Assembly (NCBI RefSeq): GCF_032813545.1
Contig: NZ_CP136520.1
Coordinates: 4,396,001 to 4,460,000 of the forward strand
Origin: Nodosilinea sp. E11
Lineage (GTDB): Bacteria; Cyanobacteriota; Cyanobacteriia; Phormidesmidales; Phormidesmidaceae
Reading direction: 5' to 3'
DNA length: 64,000 nt
In this document: piece after piece, positions 35,067 through 44,610 of the stretch
Numbering within the stretch: the first letter of the stretch is position 1
How the letters are laid out: the number at the start of each line of letters is the position of its first letter
Made by a program: the position numbers and the translations under genes
The notes under the pieces: generated by a model
Told to the model about the DNA's origin: nothing
The model's input: the letters and a program-made list of their open reading frames with translations, nothing else
Databases searched by the model: none

Positions 35067-35139
35067 GCGTCCTTAGTTCAGTTGGTAGAACGCGGGTCTC
35101 CAAAACCCGATGTCGGGGGTTCGAGTCCTCCAGGGCGCG
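35067..35139 (+). tRNA. trnW: tRNA-Trp (CCA anticodon)
   Basis: The 73 bases fold into a full cloverleaf: acceptor GCGTCCT pairs with AGGGCGC, the D arm has AGTTCAGTTGGTAGA, the anticodon loop is CTCCAAA with anticodon CCA, and the T arm is CGGGGGTTCGAGTCCTCC-like. The 3' CCA is not encoded. The position between rplS and secE is common in cyanobacteria. Confidence 0.97.
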
Positions 35140-35362
35140 CTGAGTTGTGGCAGCGGCAGTATCCAAATCTCTTAGTTCCTGTCTATCAGGACGATATGAG
35201 GCGTAGATATTGTCACTGCCTTTTACTCGAGAATAAGCCAGGGCACCGAGTTGCCAAGTCTAGTTCTTCTAAGCAGAAGCGATTAGGTCAGGGCAAGCGG
35301 GTTTGCTCATTCATTGTTCCCAGTTAGTTCAGTTCGGACCAGCGCCAACAGGAGCCAAACCA

Positions 35363-35611
35363 GTGGTTAAAAAAGACGCCGCAGTAGAGTCCAAAGGTAA
35401 GTCAGCAGCAGCTCAGTCTACCGCTGAGGAAGGCTTTAGCGTCGTTGCCTTTCTCCAGGGCACCAAAGAGGAGCTAGGCAAAGTGGTTTGGCCGAGTCGG
35501 CAGCAGCTCATCAGTGAGTCTGCCGCCGTCATTCTTATGGTTAGCCTTTCCGCAACGCTGATCTATCTTGTTGACCGTCTGTTTGGGTGGGTTTCGGGGC
35601 AAGTATTCTAA
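35363..35611 (+). CDS. secE: Protein translocase subunit SecE
   Basis: The 82-residue protein has a hydrophilic N-terminal tail and the SecE core EELGKVVWPSRQQLISESAAVILMVSLSATLIYLVDRLFGW, with one membrane helix. It clamps the SecY channel. GTG at 35363 preceded by AGGAG at 35350-35354 is the preferred start; the longer frame from 35303 has no ribosome site. Its stop TAA shares one base with the nusG ATG (TAATG), which implies coupling. Confidence 0.93.
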   Translation: MVKKDAAVESKGKSAAAQSTAEEGFSVVAFLQGTKEELGKVVWPSRQQLISESAAVILMVSLSATLIYLVDRLFGWVSGQVF

Positions 35612-36321
35612 TGGCGCTTACATCAGAAGACTTTAATTATGACGACGATGCTTCCCTTGATGATGCTTTAGACGCCGAGCTAGAGACCGAGTCATCGGAA
35701 TCATCGGCGACCTCTGAAGCCGATGGGGCTGACGCGGAGGCGGCCAAATTTTATCAACGTAAAGCTCGTTGGTATGCTGTTCAGGTAGCCTCTGGCTGTG
35801 AAAAGCGCGTCAAACTCAATCTTGAACAGCGCATTGGCACACTCGATGTAGTCAATCGTATTTTTCAGGTCGAGATTCCCCAAACTCCAGCGGTTAAGCT
35901 TCGCAAAGATGGCAGTCGACAAAATATTGACGAAAAAGTTTTCCCTGGCTATGTGCTGGTGCGCATGTTCATGGATGATGAGGCCTGGTCGGTAGTCAAA
36001 AATACTCCCCACGTAATCAACTTCGTTGGGGCCGAGCAGCGTCGCGCCTACGGTCGTGGTCGCGGCCACGTCAAGCCAATGCCGCTCGGGATGAGTGAAG
36101 TCAAGCGCATCTTTAAGCGCACCGAAGAGCAAAAGCCCATCGTCAAAGTCGATATGTCTCCTGGAGATAAAATCACCGTGCTCTCAGGTCCTTTTAAAGA
36201 CTTTGAGGGCGAAGTGGTAGAAGTCAGCCCTGAACGCAGTAAGCTCAAGGCTTTGCTGTCTATTTTTGGGCGTGACACCCCAGTAGAACTGGAATTTAAC
36301 CAAGTGGAAAAAGAGAGTTAA
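35611..36321 (+). CDS. nusG: Transcription termination/antitermination protein NusG
   Basis: The 236 residues consist of an acidic 45-residue extension, the NGN domain (RWYAVQVASGCEKRVKLNL, FPGYVLVRMFMDDEAWSVVKNTPHVINFVG) and a C-terminal KOW motif (PGDKITVLSGPFKDFEGEVVEV). It binds RNA polymerase and links it to Rho or the ribosome. The acidic N-terminal extension is usual in cyanobacteria. Confidence 0.96.
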   Translation: MALTSEDFNYDDDASLDDALDAELETESSESSATSEADGADAEAAKFYQRKARWYAVQVASGCEKRVKLNLEQRIGTLDVVNRIFQVEIPQTPAVKLRKDGSRQNIDEKVFPGYVLVRMFMDDEAWSVVKNTPHVINFVGAEQRRAYGRGRGHVKPMPLGMSEVKRIFKRTEEQKPIVKVDMSPGDKITVLSGPFKDFEGEVVEVSPERSKLKALLSIFGRDTPVELEFNQVEKES

Positions 36322-36324
36322 TTA

Positions 36325-36750
36325 ATGGCCAAGAAAGTCGTAGCGTTAATTAAGCTGGCAATTCCTGCTGGAAAGGCAAACCCAGCTCCCCCAATTGGTC
36401 CCGCTCTGGGTCAGCATGGGGTCAACATCATGGCGTTTTGCAAAGAATACAACGCCCGCACCCAAGACAAGGTTGGCCTAGTAGTACCGGTTGAAATTTC
36501 GGTCTTTGAAGATCGTAGTTTTACCTTTATCCTCAAGACCCCGCCGGCTTCGGTGTTGATTAAGAAAGCGGCTGGTATTGAACGTGGTTCTGGTGAACCT
36601 CGTACTAAGAAGGTTGGCTCTATTACCCGAGCTCAGCTCAAAGAGATTGCCGAAACCAAAATGCCTGACCTCAACGCCAACGATATTGATGCTGCCATGA
36701 ATATCGTTGAAGGTACTGCCCGCAACATGGGTGTTACCGTTGCTGACTAG
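36325..36750 (+). CDS. rplK: 50S ribosomal protein L11
   Basis: The 141-residue protein begins [44 protein letters not shown], the signature N-terminal domain, and ends with the RNA-binding domain [58 protein letters not shown]. It binds the GTPase centre of 23S rRNA. Only three bases separate it from nusG. Confidence 0.98.
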   Translation: MAKKVVALIKLAIPAGKANPAPPIGPALGQHGVNIMAFCKEYNARTQDKVGLVVPVEISVFEDRSFTFILKTPPASVLIKKAAGIERGSGEPRTKKVGSITRAQLKEIAETKMPDLNANDIDAAMNIVEGTARNMGVTVAD

Positions 36751-36854
36751 GTGCTAGTACCTAGTCACAGACCAGAAACGTTTCGATTGCTCACATCTCA
36801 ATTGTTCATACTACGGGGAAGAAGCCTAGCTTCGTTTGACCCCAAGGAGACACT

Positions 36855-37568
36855 ATGGCTAAAGTATCCAAGCGCCTGCGCGAAGCCCAGGCCAAGATAG
36901 AAGATCGGCTCTACGAACCGATGGAAGCTTTAGAGCTGCTCAAAGAAACGGCCACGGCTAAGTTTATTGAGTCAGCCGAAGCACACATTCGCCTCGGCAT
37001 TGATCCCAAGTATACCGACCAGCAATTGCGTACCACGGTGATCTTGCCCAAAGGTACCGGGCAGACAATTCGAGTCGCGGTCATTGCCAAAGGTGAAAAA
37101 GTGGCTGAGGCTACAGCAGCGGGTGCCGACCTAGCTGGCTCTGAAGAGCTGATTGACGAAATCCAAAAAGGCATGATGGATTTTGACGTGCTGATTGCCA
37201 CCCCTGACGTTATGCCGCAGGTGGCTAAGCTGGGTCGTCAATTAGGCCCCCGTGGTCTAATGCCTTCTCCCAAGGGCGGCACCGTTACATTCGATCTGCC
37301 TCAGGCCATTAGCGAATTCAAAGCAGGTAAGCTTGAGTTTCGCGCCGACAAAACAGGCATCGTCCATGTTATGTTTGGCAAGACAAGTTTTACTGCCGAA
37401 GACTTACTGGTCAATCTCAAGGCTCTCCAAGAGACCATTGATCGTAATCGTCCTTCCGGTGCCAAAGGCCGTTATTGGCGCACGGTGGCTCTTGCCTCTA
37501 CCATGGGCCCATCCATCCGCCTTGACGTTAACTCTCTGCGTGACCTAAAACTGGGCGATATCGCCTAG
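36855..37568 (+). CDS. rplA: 50S ribosomal protein L1
   Basis: The 237-residue protein shows [72 protein letters not shown] and the C-terminal [31 protein letters not shown]1 shapes the L1 stalk and often represses its own operon. A 104-base gap to rplK contains AAGGAG before the ATG. Confidence 0.98.
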   Translation: MAKVSKRLREAQAKIEDRLYEPMEALELLKETATAKFIESAEAHIRLGIDPKYTDQQLRTTVILPKGTGQTIRVAVIAKGEKVAEATAAGADLAGSEELIDEIQKGMMDFDVLIATPDVMPQVAKLGRQLGPRGLMPSPKGGTVTFDLPQAISEFKAGKLEFRADKTGIVHVMFGKTSFTAEDLLVNLKALQETIDRNRPSGAKGRYWRTVALASTMGPSIRLDVNSLRDLKLGDIA

Positions 37569-37639
37569 ATTGGTCACCAGGTGGCCTCAGTTTTACCCAA
37601 ACCAACCAGGAGACTGACAAGCTGAACTAATCCCCAACA

Positions 37640-37787
37640 ATCGCATAGACGACCGTAGACAGCAGGTGCCAGCTAGGCGCTGCATAAACCCTGCCGAGGT
37701 TGACGTAATGACTGAAGTGCTTTTGCCTTGGGCTGAGCATAGTCGGTTGTTGGTCTGCCCCGGCATGGTTGTCGGGGTTTGTTTTTA
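37640..37787 (+). promoter_or_regulatory. L10 (rplJ) leader with attenuator-like hairpin
   Basis: The 306-base gap before rplJ contains a leader of the L10 type: GGTGCC-x-GGCGCTGCA, CCTGCCGAGGTTGACGTAAT and, at its end, CCCCG (37758-37762) pairing with CGGGG (37773-37777) before a T-rich run. Such leaders bind L10-L12 and regulate rplJL. The terminator-like hairpin suggests attenuation. Boundaries are approximate. Confidence 0.65.
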
Positions 37788-37874
37788 GTTGCCATAGCTG
37801 GCAACAGCTTGGCCCAGACCTGGATTGGGTAATTAAGTTTCCCTATCCCCAACTTTAAAGGAGGTGAGATCAAC

Positions 37875-38435
37875 ATGGGGAGAACCCTAGCAAATAAGAA
37901 AGAGCTGGTAACCGAAATTCAGGCTCTGTTAGAAGAAGCTCAGCTAGCCTTTGTGATTGACTACAAAGGGCTAACCGTGGCTGAAATTAGCAACCTGCGA
38001 AATCGGCTGCGTCCCAAGGGCGCTGTGTGCAAGATTGCCAAAAACACGCTGATGCGGATCGCTGTCGATGGCAACGACGACTGGCAGCCTATCACCGAGT
38101 TCCTCAAGGATTCTTCAGCCTTTGTGCTGGTTAAAGAAGACTTTGGCGGGGCAATTAAGGAGTACCAGGCGTTCCAAAAAGACACCAAAAAAACCGTTTT
38201 ACGGGGCGGTGTCATGGAAGGTCAGGCCCTTAATGAAGACCAGATCAAGGCCATCACCGAACTACCTACCAAAGAAGAGCTTATGGCTCGTCTGGCCGGG
38301 GCGATGAAGGCGATGCCGACTCGGGTGGCTGTGGGCGTCAATGCGGTGCCAACCAAGCTGGCCGTCGGTATCAAAGAGGTACCTGCCTCGCTCAACCGCG
38401 CCATCAAGGCAGTGTCCGAAAAAGATGCGGCTTAG
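37875..38435 (+). CDS. rplJ: 50S ribosomal protein L10
   Basis: The 186-residue protein has the L10 N-terminal RNA-binding domain (LANKKELVTEIQALLEEAQLAFVIDYKGLTVAEISNLRNRLRP) and C-terminal helix for L12 binding. The ATG at 37875 follows AAAGGAGGTGAG. It carries L12 dimers on the ribosome stalk. It forms a pair with rplL after 62 bases. Confidence 0.97.
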   Translation: MGRTLANKKELVTEIQALLEEAQLAFVIDYKGLTVAEISNLRNRLRPKGAVCKIAKNTLMRIAVDGNDDWQPITEFLKDSSAFVLVKEDFGGAIKEYQAFQKDTKKTVLRGGVMEGQALNEDQIKAITELPTKEELMARLAGAMKAMPTRVAVGVNAVPTKLAVGIKEVPASLNRAIKAVSEKDAA

Positions 38436-38497
38436 GCACGTCTTTACTCAGTTTGTTCACGTTTAATTGTTTTTCTACCAGGAGTTAACCGGTAACT

Positions 38498-38905
38498 ATG
38501 TCTGCTAAAACTGATGAAATTCTCGAACAGTTAAAATCTCTGTCCCTGCTAGAAGCTTCTGAGCTAGTCAAGCAAATTGAAGAGGCCTTTGGCGTCGATG
38601 CTTCTGCCTCTGCTGGCGGCGGTATGATGATGATGGCCCCCGGTATGATGGGTGGCGGTGCTGCCGCTGCTGCTGAGCCCGAAGAAGAAAAGACCGAATT
38701 TGACGTCGTGCTCGAAGATGTGCCCGCCGACAAGAAGATCGCCATTCTGAAAGTGGTGCGTGGTTTGACCGGCTTGGGTCTGAAAGAAGCCAAGGAAATG
38801 GTTGAAGCTGCTCCCAAGGCGATCAAAGAAGCGGTCACCAAAGACGATGCTGAAGACGCTAAAAAACAGCTTGAAGAAGCTGGGGCTAAAGTTACTGTCA
38901 AGTAA
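38498..38905 (+). CDS. rplL: 50S ribosomal protein L7/L12
   Basis: The 135-residue protein has an N-terminal helical dimer domain ([21 protein letters not shown]), a flexible Ala/Gly/Met linker ([20 protein letters not shown]) and the C-terminal factor-binding domain [50 protein letters not shown] strong terminator follows, closing the operon. Confidence 0.98.
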   Translation: MSAKTDEILEQLKSLSLLEASELVKQIEEAFGVDASASAGGGMMMMAPGMMGGGAAAAAEPEEEKTEFDVVLEDVPADKKIAILKVVRGLTGLGLKEAKEMVEAAPKAIKEAVTKDDAEDAKKQLEEAGAKVTVK

Positions 38906-38938
38906 CTTAACGCTTGCCCGTTAGGGCACAGTAAACTG

Positions 38939-38971
38939 TAGCTCCCCGTAATTTACGGGGAGCTACTTTTT
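38939..38971 (+). terminator. Rho-independent terminator of the rplKAJL operon
   Basis: TAGCTCCCCGT pairs perfectly with ACGGGGAGCTA around a five-base loop, followed by a CTTTTTT run. Confidence 0.9.
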
Positions 38972-38994
38972 TAGGGCTGCTTTTCCCTGCCTTA

Positions 38995-39121
38995 TATAGC
39001 GATAGCCATTGCGCTTAGGACATCGGCCTCTGCTCCGGTTAAAAACTGGGATGGCGCAATGGCGTATAGCCATCGCTTTAGGGGTATCGGTCATGTCCTA
39101 ACGGTTCTGGCGATGGCTATA
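38995..39121. repeat. MITE-like repeat with TATAGC ends
   Basis: The 127-bp element begins TATAGCGATAGCCATTGCGC and ends with the imperfect complement (reverse complement TATAGCCATCGCCAGAACC); TTAGGACAT also recurs inverted inside. A third TATAGCCATCGC unit lies in the middle. The ends match those of the elements at 41998 and 42685. Confidence 0.7.
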
Positions 39122-39223
39122 CTGAACCCCGAATGAGCACCCCGATTTGTAGAGGTATAGCATGCTATGCCCTACGGGTTTCCTGATTATGGACCGGGGT
39201 TAACCAAATCGGATTTGGTATTA
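39121..39223. repeat. Palindromic repeat with ATACCAAATCC-type end
   Basis: Its right end ATCGGATTTGGTAT is the complement of the left end of the element at 12149. The centre GGTATAGCATGCTATGCC is an 18-bp near-perfect palindrome. It abuts the preceding element. Confidence 0.65.
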
Positions 39224-39349
39224 GGTACTAACTCTCGGGTACCCCGTCGCTGCTTTAATAGCCTCATAGCGACGACGAGCCTTCTCCGGCAACGACTGAT
39301 AGTTCCGTTGTAGTTGACCTTCAACCAAGGCCGAGCAAGAGGCGATCAT
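39221..39349 (-). pseudogene. Possible remnant of a transposase, 42 residues
   Basis: The minus-strand frame from ATG 39349 gives NYQSLPEKARRRYEAIKAATGYPRVST near its end. The Y-x-L-x-E-K-x-R-R-R-Y pattern recalls the start of ISAzo13-type transposases (which open with a similar LSEKDRRRY segment). The stop comes from the edge of the neighbouring repeat, so the frame looks cut. The rest of such a gene is not visible. The match is short and uncertain. Confidence 0.3.
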
Positions 39350-39456
39350 CTATCGGCGCATCTTGCTACTTGTTCAGTACTTCACGGCGTAAACTTAGCC
39401 CTTGGCTCGCAAACTTTAATCTTTAGAACTAGGACTCAATCCATAAGGGATGCACC

Positions 39457-40563
39457 TTAAGCATAGACCGTTTTGTAGTAATCCTGATAAGCAGGGGAGA
39501 GTAGTGGCTGCCACCATTCAGGGTGAGTAAGATACCACTGAACAGTATGACGTAAGCCCTCATCAACTGTCACGGAAGGCGTCCATCCTAATTCTGTACG
39601 GATTTTAGTCGCATCAATTGCATAGCGATGATCATGCCCAGGTCGATCTTTAACAAATGTAATGAGTTGGCGAGCTGGGTGAACCGGCAAATCTATCGCC
39701 AATTCATCCATAAGATCGCAGAGCATAGCGACTAAATCAATATTTTTAACTTCGTTATTTCCTCCAATATTATAAGTTTCTCCCGGCGGGGCGCAGTGTA
39801 TAACGCAATCAATAGCCTTGCAGTGGTCACCAACATAGAGCCAGTCCCGGATATTTTGACCATCTCCATAAATGGGTAAAGGCTTACCCATCAAAATATT
39901 AATGCATGTGAGTGGAACTAGCTTTTCAGGAAAATGATAAGGTCCGTAATTATTGGAGCAGTTTGTGATCAGTGTAGGCATTCCATAGGTATGAAAATAT
40001 GAGCGCACCAAATGGTCACTTCCCGCTTTTGATGCAGAATATGGGCTGTTAGGAGCATAGGGAGTTGTCTCACTAAAAGCCAAATCATTCTCGCTTAAAC
40101 TGCCGTAAACTTCATCAGTCGATACATGTAGAAAACGATCATCCTTAGGCTTTCCTCGGCCTAGCCAGTGTTGCCGAAAGCTCTCTAGCAACGTAAACGT
40201 ACCCACAACATTAGTGCGTACAAAAGCATCTGGGCCTAAGATTGAGCGATCGACATGAGACTCTGCTGCGAAGTGGGCAATAGTATCAATTGATTCTTCT
40301 GCCAGAATCTGATCAAGTAAAGGGCGATCGCAAATATCTCCCTGTACAAACCGAAATTGTGAAGAACCGTTTAAATCCTTGAGGTTGTTAAGATTTCCTG
40401 CATAGGTTAAAGCATCGAGTACGACGATACGATCGCTCAGATACGTCTCATGCCAATGGTGAACGAAATTAGAACCTATAAACCCAGCACCCCCTGTAAT
40501 CAATATTTTTCTAGGGGATCTAGGTTCTTGAGATCGGTTTGATTTCTGCCCTGAGGTAATCAT
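39457..40563 (-). CDS. rfbB: dTDP-glucose 4,6-dehydratase
   Basis: The 368-residue short-chain dehydrogenase has the NAD loop [43 protein letters not shown] and the catalytic [10 protein letters not shown] (YxxxK). It converts dTDP-glucose to the 4-keto-6-deoxy sugar, the step after RfbA in dTDP-rhamnose synthesis. rfbC and rfbD are not in the window. The gene is AT-richer than the ribosomal block beside it, and it is transcribed after rfbA with a 52-base gap. Confidence 0.95.
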   Translation of the reverse strand: MITSGQKSNRSQEPRSPRKILITGGAGFIGSNFVHHWHETYLSDRIVVLDALTYAGNLNNLKDLNGSSQFRFVQGDICDRPLLDQILAEESIDTIAHFAAESHVDRSILGPDAFVRTNVVGTFTLLESFRQHWLGRGKPKDDRFLHVSTDEVYGSLSENDLAFSETTPYAPNSPYSASKAGSDHLVRSYFHTYGMPTLITNCSNNYGPYHFPEKLVPLTCINILMGKPLPIYGDGQNIRDWLYVGDHCKAIDCVIHCAPPGETYNIGGNNEVKNIDLVAMLCDLMDELAIDLPVHPARQLITFVKDRPGHDHRYAIDATKIRTELGWTPSVTVDEGLRHTVQWYLTHPEWWQPLLSPAYQDYYKTVYA

Positions 40564-40615
40564 ACGGTTATTTATTCGGTATAGGTCAAAAAAAGTTTAA
40601 ACACCTTAAGGTAAT

Positions 40616-41689
40616 TCAAGCCAGCTCCACCTGACTATCATCACCAATCATGAGCCTGACTGCCCTTGGTCGCTGGGGTGCTTCTTTAATTTGTGCGCGT
40701 TGACCAATTAGGCTATCTACGATTCGTTGCTGAATATTGAGAACTTTAGCACCTTGAAGTAAGACACTGTGTTCTAAGTCAGCGTTTAATATCACAACCT
40801 GGTCTGCAATACTGCTATAGGGGCCAATAAAGCAGTTCTCAATATCGCAATCCTCGCCAATAACGACCGGGCCTCGAATCGTGCAGTTCTTAATTTTAGA
40901 ACGTTCCCCAATCCGAACTCGCCCAATGATCTGACTTTGGTTATCAACCTCGCCATGGTTTGCAGCGACAAGACAAGTATCAAGGATCACGCGGTTAGCT
41001 TCTAGAAGGTCATCTTTTTTCCCCGTGTCAAGCCACCAGCCTTGGATCTGTCGAGCCTCGACTTGGTTTCCATGGTTGATTAAGTACTGAATAGCATCAG
41101 TGATTTCTAGCTCTCCCCGTGCAGAGGGTTGAATATTGGCGATCGCCTCATGAATGCTATTGTTAAATAAATAGATGCCGACAAGCGCTAAATTTGATCG
41201 TGGAATTTTTGGCTTTTCGACAAGTCTCAACACTCGTCCACTCTGATCAACCTCAGCCACCCCAAAGGCGGTAGGATTTGGTACATTGCATAGCAAAGTA
41301 AGCGCGTCTAACTGTTTGGTTTTGAATTCATCCAGAAATATATTTAAATCACTCTGAACTAAATTGTCTCCAAGATACATGACAAATGGAGCATCTCCCA
41401 AGAATGGTTGAGCTACCTTAACAGCGTGAGCTAGGCCAGCCGGCTTCTCCTGGAGAATGTAGGAAATGTGAGCTCCAAAGCGTTCCCCATCACCTGTTTT
41501 GGCCTGAACCTCAGCCCCAGTTTCAGGACTGATAATAATACCAATGTCTGTGATGCCGGCTTTCACTAAATCTTCAATTCCGTACCATAGAATTGGCTTG
41601 TTGGCTACAGGGACAAGTTGCTTTGCTCCTGTATAAGTCAATGGGCGGAGGCGCGTTCCTTTGCCACCTGAGAGAATAATCGCTTTCAT
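40616..41689 (-). CDS. rfbA: Glucose-1-phosphate thymidylyltransferase, long form
   Basis: The 357 residues begin MKAIILSGGKGTRLRPLTYTGAKQLVPVANKPILWYGIEDLV, the nucleotidyltransferase motif, with FVMYLGDN in the active site. A C-terminal left-handed beta-helix (about 245-345: IIGRVRIGERSKIKNCTIRGPVVIGEDCDIENCFIGPYSSIAD) makes this the longer Graphium-type form found in cyanobacteria and archaea. It makes dTDP-glucose for rfbB downstream. Its promoter should lie in the AT-rich gap upstream. Confidence 0.93.
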   Translation of the reverse strand: MKAIILSGGKGTRLRPLTYTGAKQLVPVANKPILWYGIEDLVKAGITDIGIIISPETGAEVQAKTGDGERFGAHISYILQEKPAGLAHAVKVAQPFLGDAPFVMYLGDNLVQSDLNIFLDEFKTKQLDALTLLCNVPNPTAFGVAEVDQSGRVLRLVEKPKIPRSNLALVGIYLFNNSIHEAIANIQPSARGELEITDAIQYLINHGNQVEARQIQGWWLDTGKKDDLLEANRVILDTCLVAANHGEVDNQSQIIGRVRIGERSKIKNCTIRGPVVIGEDCDIENCFIGPYSSIADQVVILNADLEHSVLLQGAKVLNIQQRIVDSLIGQRAQIKEAPQRPRAVRLMIGDDSQVELA

Positions 41690-41997
41690 AGAAATTAAAT
41701 AAGTTTAGAGGACTGTAACTATTTGAGCATTTGGCAGAGTCCCTGTCGCCAGTTAGGAGGCAACCTGGTCAATAACAGCCCGCAGTCATTGTCGATCGCC
41801 GGCTAGCCGGGGAATAGTTTTCATAGGGTTTCCCTGCCTCCCATAAGTTGTCAGGTATATGAACTAAATGGCAACTTGTCCAGTAAAGCTCTGAGTCAAG
41901 GTTGCAAAAAGACGACCCTGAAAACTAAAAGCATAACAACCTGTAAACGCGCATTATCTAACTAGTATTTATGGTAATTCTCAATCAAAAAGCGTAG

Positions 41998-42102
41998 TAT
42001 AGCTGTAGCCAGTCCGGTTAATTCATTTTTCCCTAGGAACGTTTGAGTGTTCAAACGTTTCTAAGATTTCTGGATGTCCTAATCTAGGTGACTATGGCTA
42101 TA
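41998..42102 (+). repeat. MITE-like element, TATAGC family, copy 1
   Basis: The 105-bp element starts TATAGCTGTAGCCAGTC and ends ACTATGGCTATA (inverted ends). The centre has AACGTTTGAGTGTTCAAACG. The internal sequence TCTGGATGTCCTAATCTAGG matches copy 2 with small differences. Confidence 0.8.
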
Positions 42103-42684
42103 AAAACCTTTTTCAAAAATATCTATAGACGTTTTAATGTACCTCAATAAAATAAAAATGTTATCTAATTGCTAGAAATGTAGTCATTTTTGAAATACTT
42201 TAAAACTATATGCACTAAAGGCTTTAGTTTGTTTGGGATCCTCTCATTTAGAACGACTACTCAGTGATACCATACTAAAATGGGTTGGTCCGCGAACAGG
42301 GCAGAGCGGTTCACACACTCTTCGCAATGATTCCGACATTCATGTGAAGTATATAAATTTATTTGGAGAAATGCTTCTCTAAGCATGACAAGTTGGCAAT
42401 ATGGATGCTGATTGAATTAGGCCTTTTTAATGCGATTTTCCTTGCTAATTGGCTTTTTTGATGCTGCATAGACTTGTGCGGATAAAGGTGAATGTTAAAT
42501 GTAGGAGTAGATTCCTCTAGCGACACTCGGCAAAAGATGCTGCTCTTACTAAAAACATTGCTGGTTCTAGGATGTTTTTCCTTGCATGTTTTTAGTCTGG
42601 AAAATATTATCTAATAAGTTTGCAACTCGTTAAGGCGAATAAGAGTGTTGACTTCATTGATCCAAGACTTGTGAATACAATTAA
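42103..42684 (+). other. AT-rich intergenic stretch
   Basis: No coding region, RNA gene or known repeat is recognised between the two MITE-like copies. Base composition is clearly AT-richer than most of the window and short frames show no family features. Confidence 0.5.
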
Positions 42685-42788
42685 TATAGCTGTAGCCAGT
42701 CTGGTTAAGGCATTTTCCCTGAAAACGTTTGAACGTTCGAACGTTTCTGAGGTATCTGGATGTTCTAACCCAAGTGACTATGGCTATA
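42685..42788 (+). repeat. MITE-like element, TATAGC family, copy 2
   Basis: The 104-bp element has the same TATAGCTGTAGCCAGTC start and ACTATGGCTATA end as copy 1 at 41998. The centre AACGTTTGAACGTTCGAACG is a perfect chain of AACGTT palindromes. Confidence 0.8.
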
Positions 42789-42902
42789 ATTGCCAAAATT
42801 CTTCTATTTGCAAATAGGTGAATGCAAGAAGGCTGGCGAGGGATTGTGCTATTCTCGAGGCCTGTGAGCTGAGAGCAAAGCAGAGGCAACCAAACCGTTA
42901 AA

Positions 42903-43066
42903 CACCCTATTCAGACCTATCAGTCCAAGTATTACGAAGCCACTCAGTGTTTGGCCAAAGACCGGGATGCCTTGCGGACCTTTTTCCGACTTCCCTGCTT
43001 TGGGAACATATTCGCACCACAAATCCTACTGAATCGACCTTGGCTATATCTCACCGCCCTGATTGG
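42903..43066 (+). pseudogene. IS256-family transposase fragment, frameshifted
   Basis: Frame one gives YYEATQCLAKDRDALRTFFRLP (42933-42998), and after a shift near 42998 another frame gives LWEHIRTTNPTESTLA to about 43045. Together they match the IS256 C-terminal region, where a lysine/arginine-rich helix precedes the W-x-H-I-R-T-T-N-x-x-E-S motif that contains the last catalytic Glu. The rest of the element is gone. It is a decayed insertion between rfbA and chrA. Confidence 0.75.
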
Positions 43067-43083
43067 CTGACAAAAGTTTTAAG

Positions 43084-43161
43084 GTAGGTTGGCGTTGATC
43101 GAAGTGAAACCTAACACCAGTAACGGTTTTGTTGGGTTACGCTAGCGCTAACCTAACCTAC
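43084..43161. repeat. Palindromic repeat with GTAGGTT ends
   Basis: The 78-bp segment starts GTAGGTTGG and ends AACCTAC. Inner GTTGGGTTACGCTAGCGCTAAC-type sequence is a frequent cyanobacterial intergenic palindrome. It lies between the IS256 remnant and chrA. Confidence 0.6.
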
Positions 43162-43254
43162 GGCAGGACAAGGGTTTCATGAGTTTTGTCAGTCAACCAG
43201 CTCACCGCCTCCCCAAGCTAGTGTGGCTTACGAGTATTCTTTTTTCACCGGAGT

Positions 43255-44529
43255 CTAGGTTACAGCTCCGGCAACTAGCCCCGCGATCGCGCCAATCGGT
43301 ACCAGTTGCCAGGTGGGGCGGCGAAAGTGCACTAGGGCCACCAGGGCCACGATGCCTACGGTGATGGCAAAAACCGTGCGGGGCACAGTGTCTTGCACCA
43401 GAGCCGCAGCGGCGAGGGGAATGGCGGCAGCTGCGATCGCCCCCAACACCGCAGGCAGCACCCCCTTGAGAAAGCTTTTGGCCCAGGGGTTTTGCCTTAG
43501 CTTCAGCAAAAAGGGTGAGGCAAACATGATGAAGAGAAATGATGGGGTGAAAATTGCTACAGTCGCTACCAAGGCACCTAAGGCACCTGCCACCTTATAG
43601 CCCACAAAGGCCGCCGTAATCACCACTGGGCCAGGGGTGAGTTCACCTAGGGCGACGCCGTCGATAAACTGGCTGCGGGTCATCCAGCCAAAGTCATCGA
43701 CTACGGCGGTTTCGAGCAGGGGAATGATCACCAGGCCGCCGCCGAAGATAAAGGCCCCGGTCTGCAAAAAAAACGTTGTCAGGGGCAGAACGTAGGTTTG
43801 GATGCGGTCTAGCCCCCAGAAGCTGGCTACGGCCAGGGGGTCGGCGGTAACGGTGGCCAGTAGATTGGGCAGGCTCTGGGTGATGGGTAGCAACGGCGCA
43901 AGCCAGGCGCTGGCGCGGGGAGACGGCCCGGCAGGAGGGGGGGCGGCGGGGGGATAGATAACTAGTCCGGCCAGACCCGCTAGCAGAAAGAGCAGCAGAA
44001 TGTTGACGCGGAAGATGAGGGAGAGCAGGAGGACGGTGAGGGCGATCGCTATTCCCTGCCAATCTTTAATGGCCTTTTTGCTCAACCTGTAGCAAAAGCC
44101 AAAGATAATGGCGATCACCACAGGCGAAATGCCCAAAAACAGGTGTTCAATCTGGGGCACCCCCTGAAACTTAAAGTAGGCCCACGACAGCACCAGCACA
44201 ATTAAAAACGCCGGGGCAATAAAACACAGCCCCGACACCAGCGCTCCGAGCTGTCCGGCCCGCAAGTAGCCGGTGTAGATGCCTGCTTGAGTCGAGGCAG
44301 GGCCAGGCAGCATTTCGCAGATTGCCACCCCTTCGAGAAACTGCTCTTCGGTAAACCAGCCCCGCCGCTCCACCGCCTCCTCGTGGATCATGGCAATGTG
44401 AGCTTGAGGGCCACCAAAACCAATCGCACCGAGCTTGAGAAATAGCTGGGCCAACTCTTTGAGGCGAGCCGTCAATTCAATCGAGGAGGAGTCTGCGGCA
44501 ATAGGCTCTAGATCGGGCGGCTGACTCAT
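43255..44529 (-). CDS. chrA: Chromate transporter (ChrA/CHR family, bidomain)
   Basis: The 424-residue membrane protein has two homologous halves, each with an F-G-G motif: GAIGFGGPQAHIAMIHEEAVERRGW (about 33-57) and GAFIFGGGLVIIPLLETAVVDDFGWMTRSQFIDGVALGELTPGPVVI (about 248-295). The paired P-G-P motifs (MLPGPAST, LTPGPVVI) are typical. It expels chromate, probably as an oxyanion antiporter, and may respond to sulfate. A Pro-rich linker joins the halves. Confidence 0.92.
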   Translation of the reverse strand: MSQPPDLEPIAADSSSIELTARLKELAQLFLKLGAIGFGGPQAHIAMIHEEAVERRGWFTEEQFLEGVAICEMLPGPASTQAGIYTGYLRAGQLGALVSGLCFIAPAFLIVLVLSWAYFKFQGVPQIEHLFLGISPVVIAIIFGFCYRLSKKAIKDWQGIAIALTVLLLSLIFRVNILLLFLLAGLAGLVIYPPAAPPPAGPSPRASAWLAPLLPITQSLPNLLATVTADPLAVASFWGLDRIQTYVLPLTTFFLQTGAFIFGGGLVIIPLLETAVVDDFGWMTRSQFIDGVALGELTPGPVVITAAFVGYKVAGALGALVATVAIFTPSFLFIMFASPFLLKLRQNPWAKSFLKGVLPAVLGAIAAAAIPLAAAALVQDTVPRTVFAITVGIVALVALVHFRRPTWQLVPIGAIAGLVAGAVT

Positions 44530-44610
44530 AGATCACACAATTGGGTTGAAGCCAATATATTGAGATTTGTGCTCACTGTCCTATATCGAGCACTACATTT
44601 TCAGCGGTCA

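Noticed and set aside
42611-42889. 92-residue minus-strand frame over the MITE-like copy
   Set aside because: It spans the TATAGC element and AT-rich flanks and shows no protein pattern.
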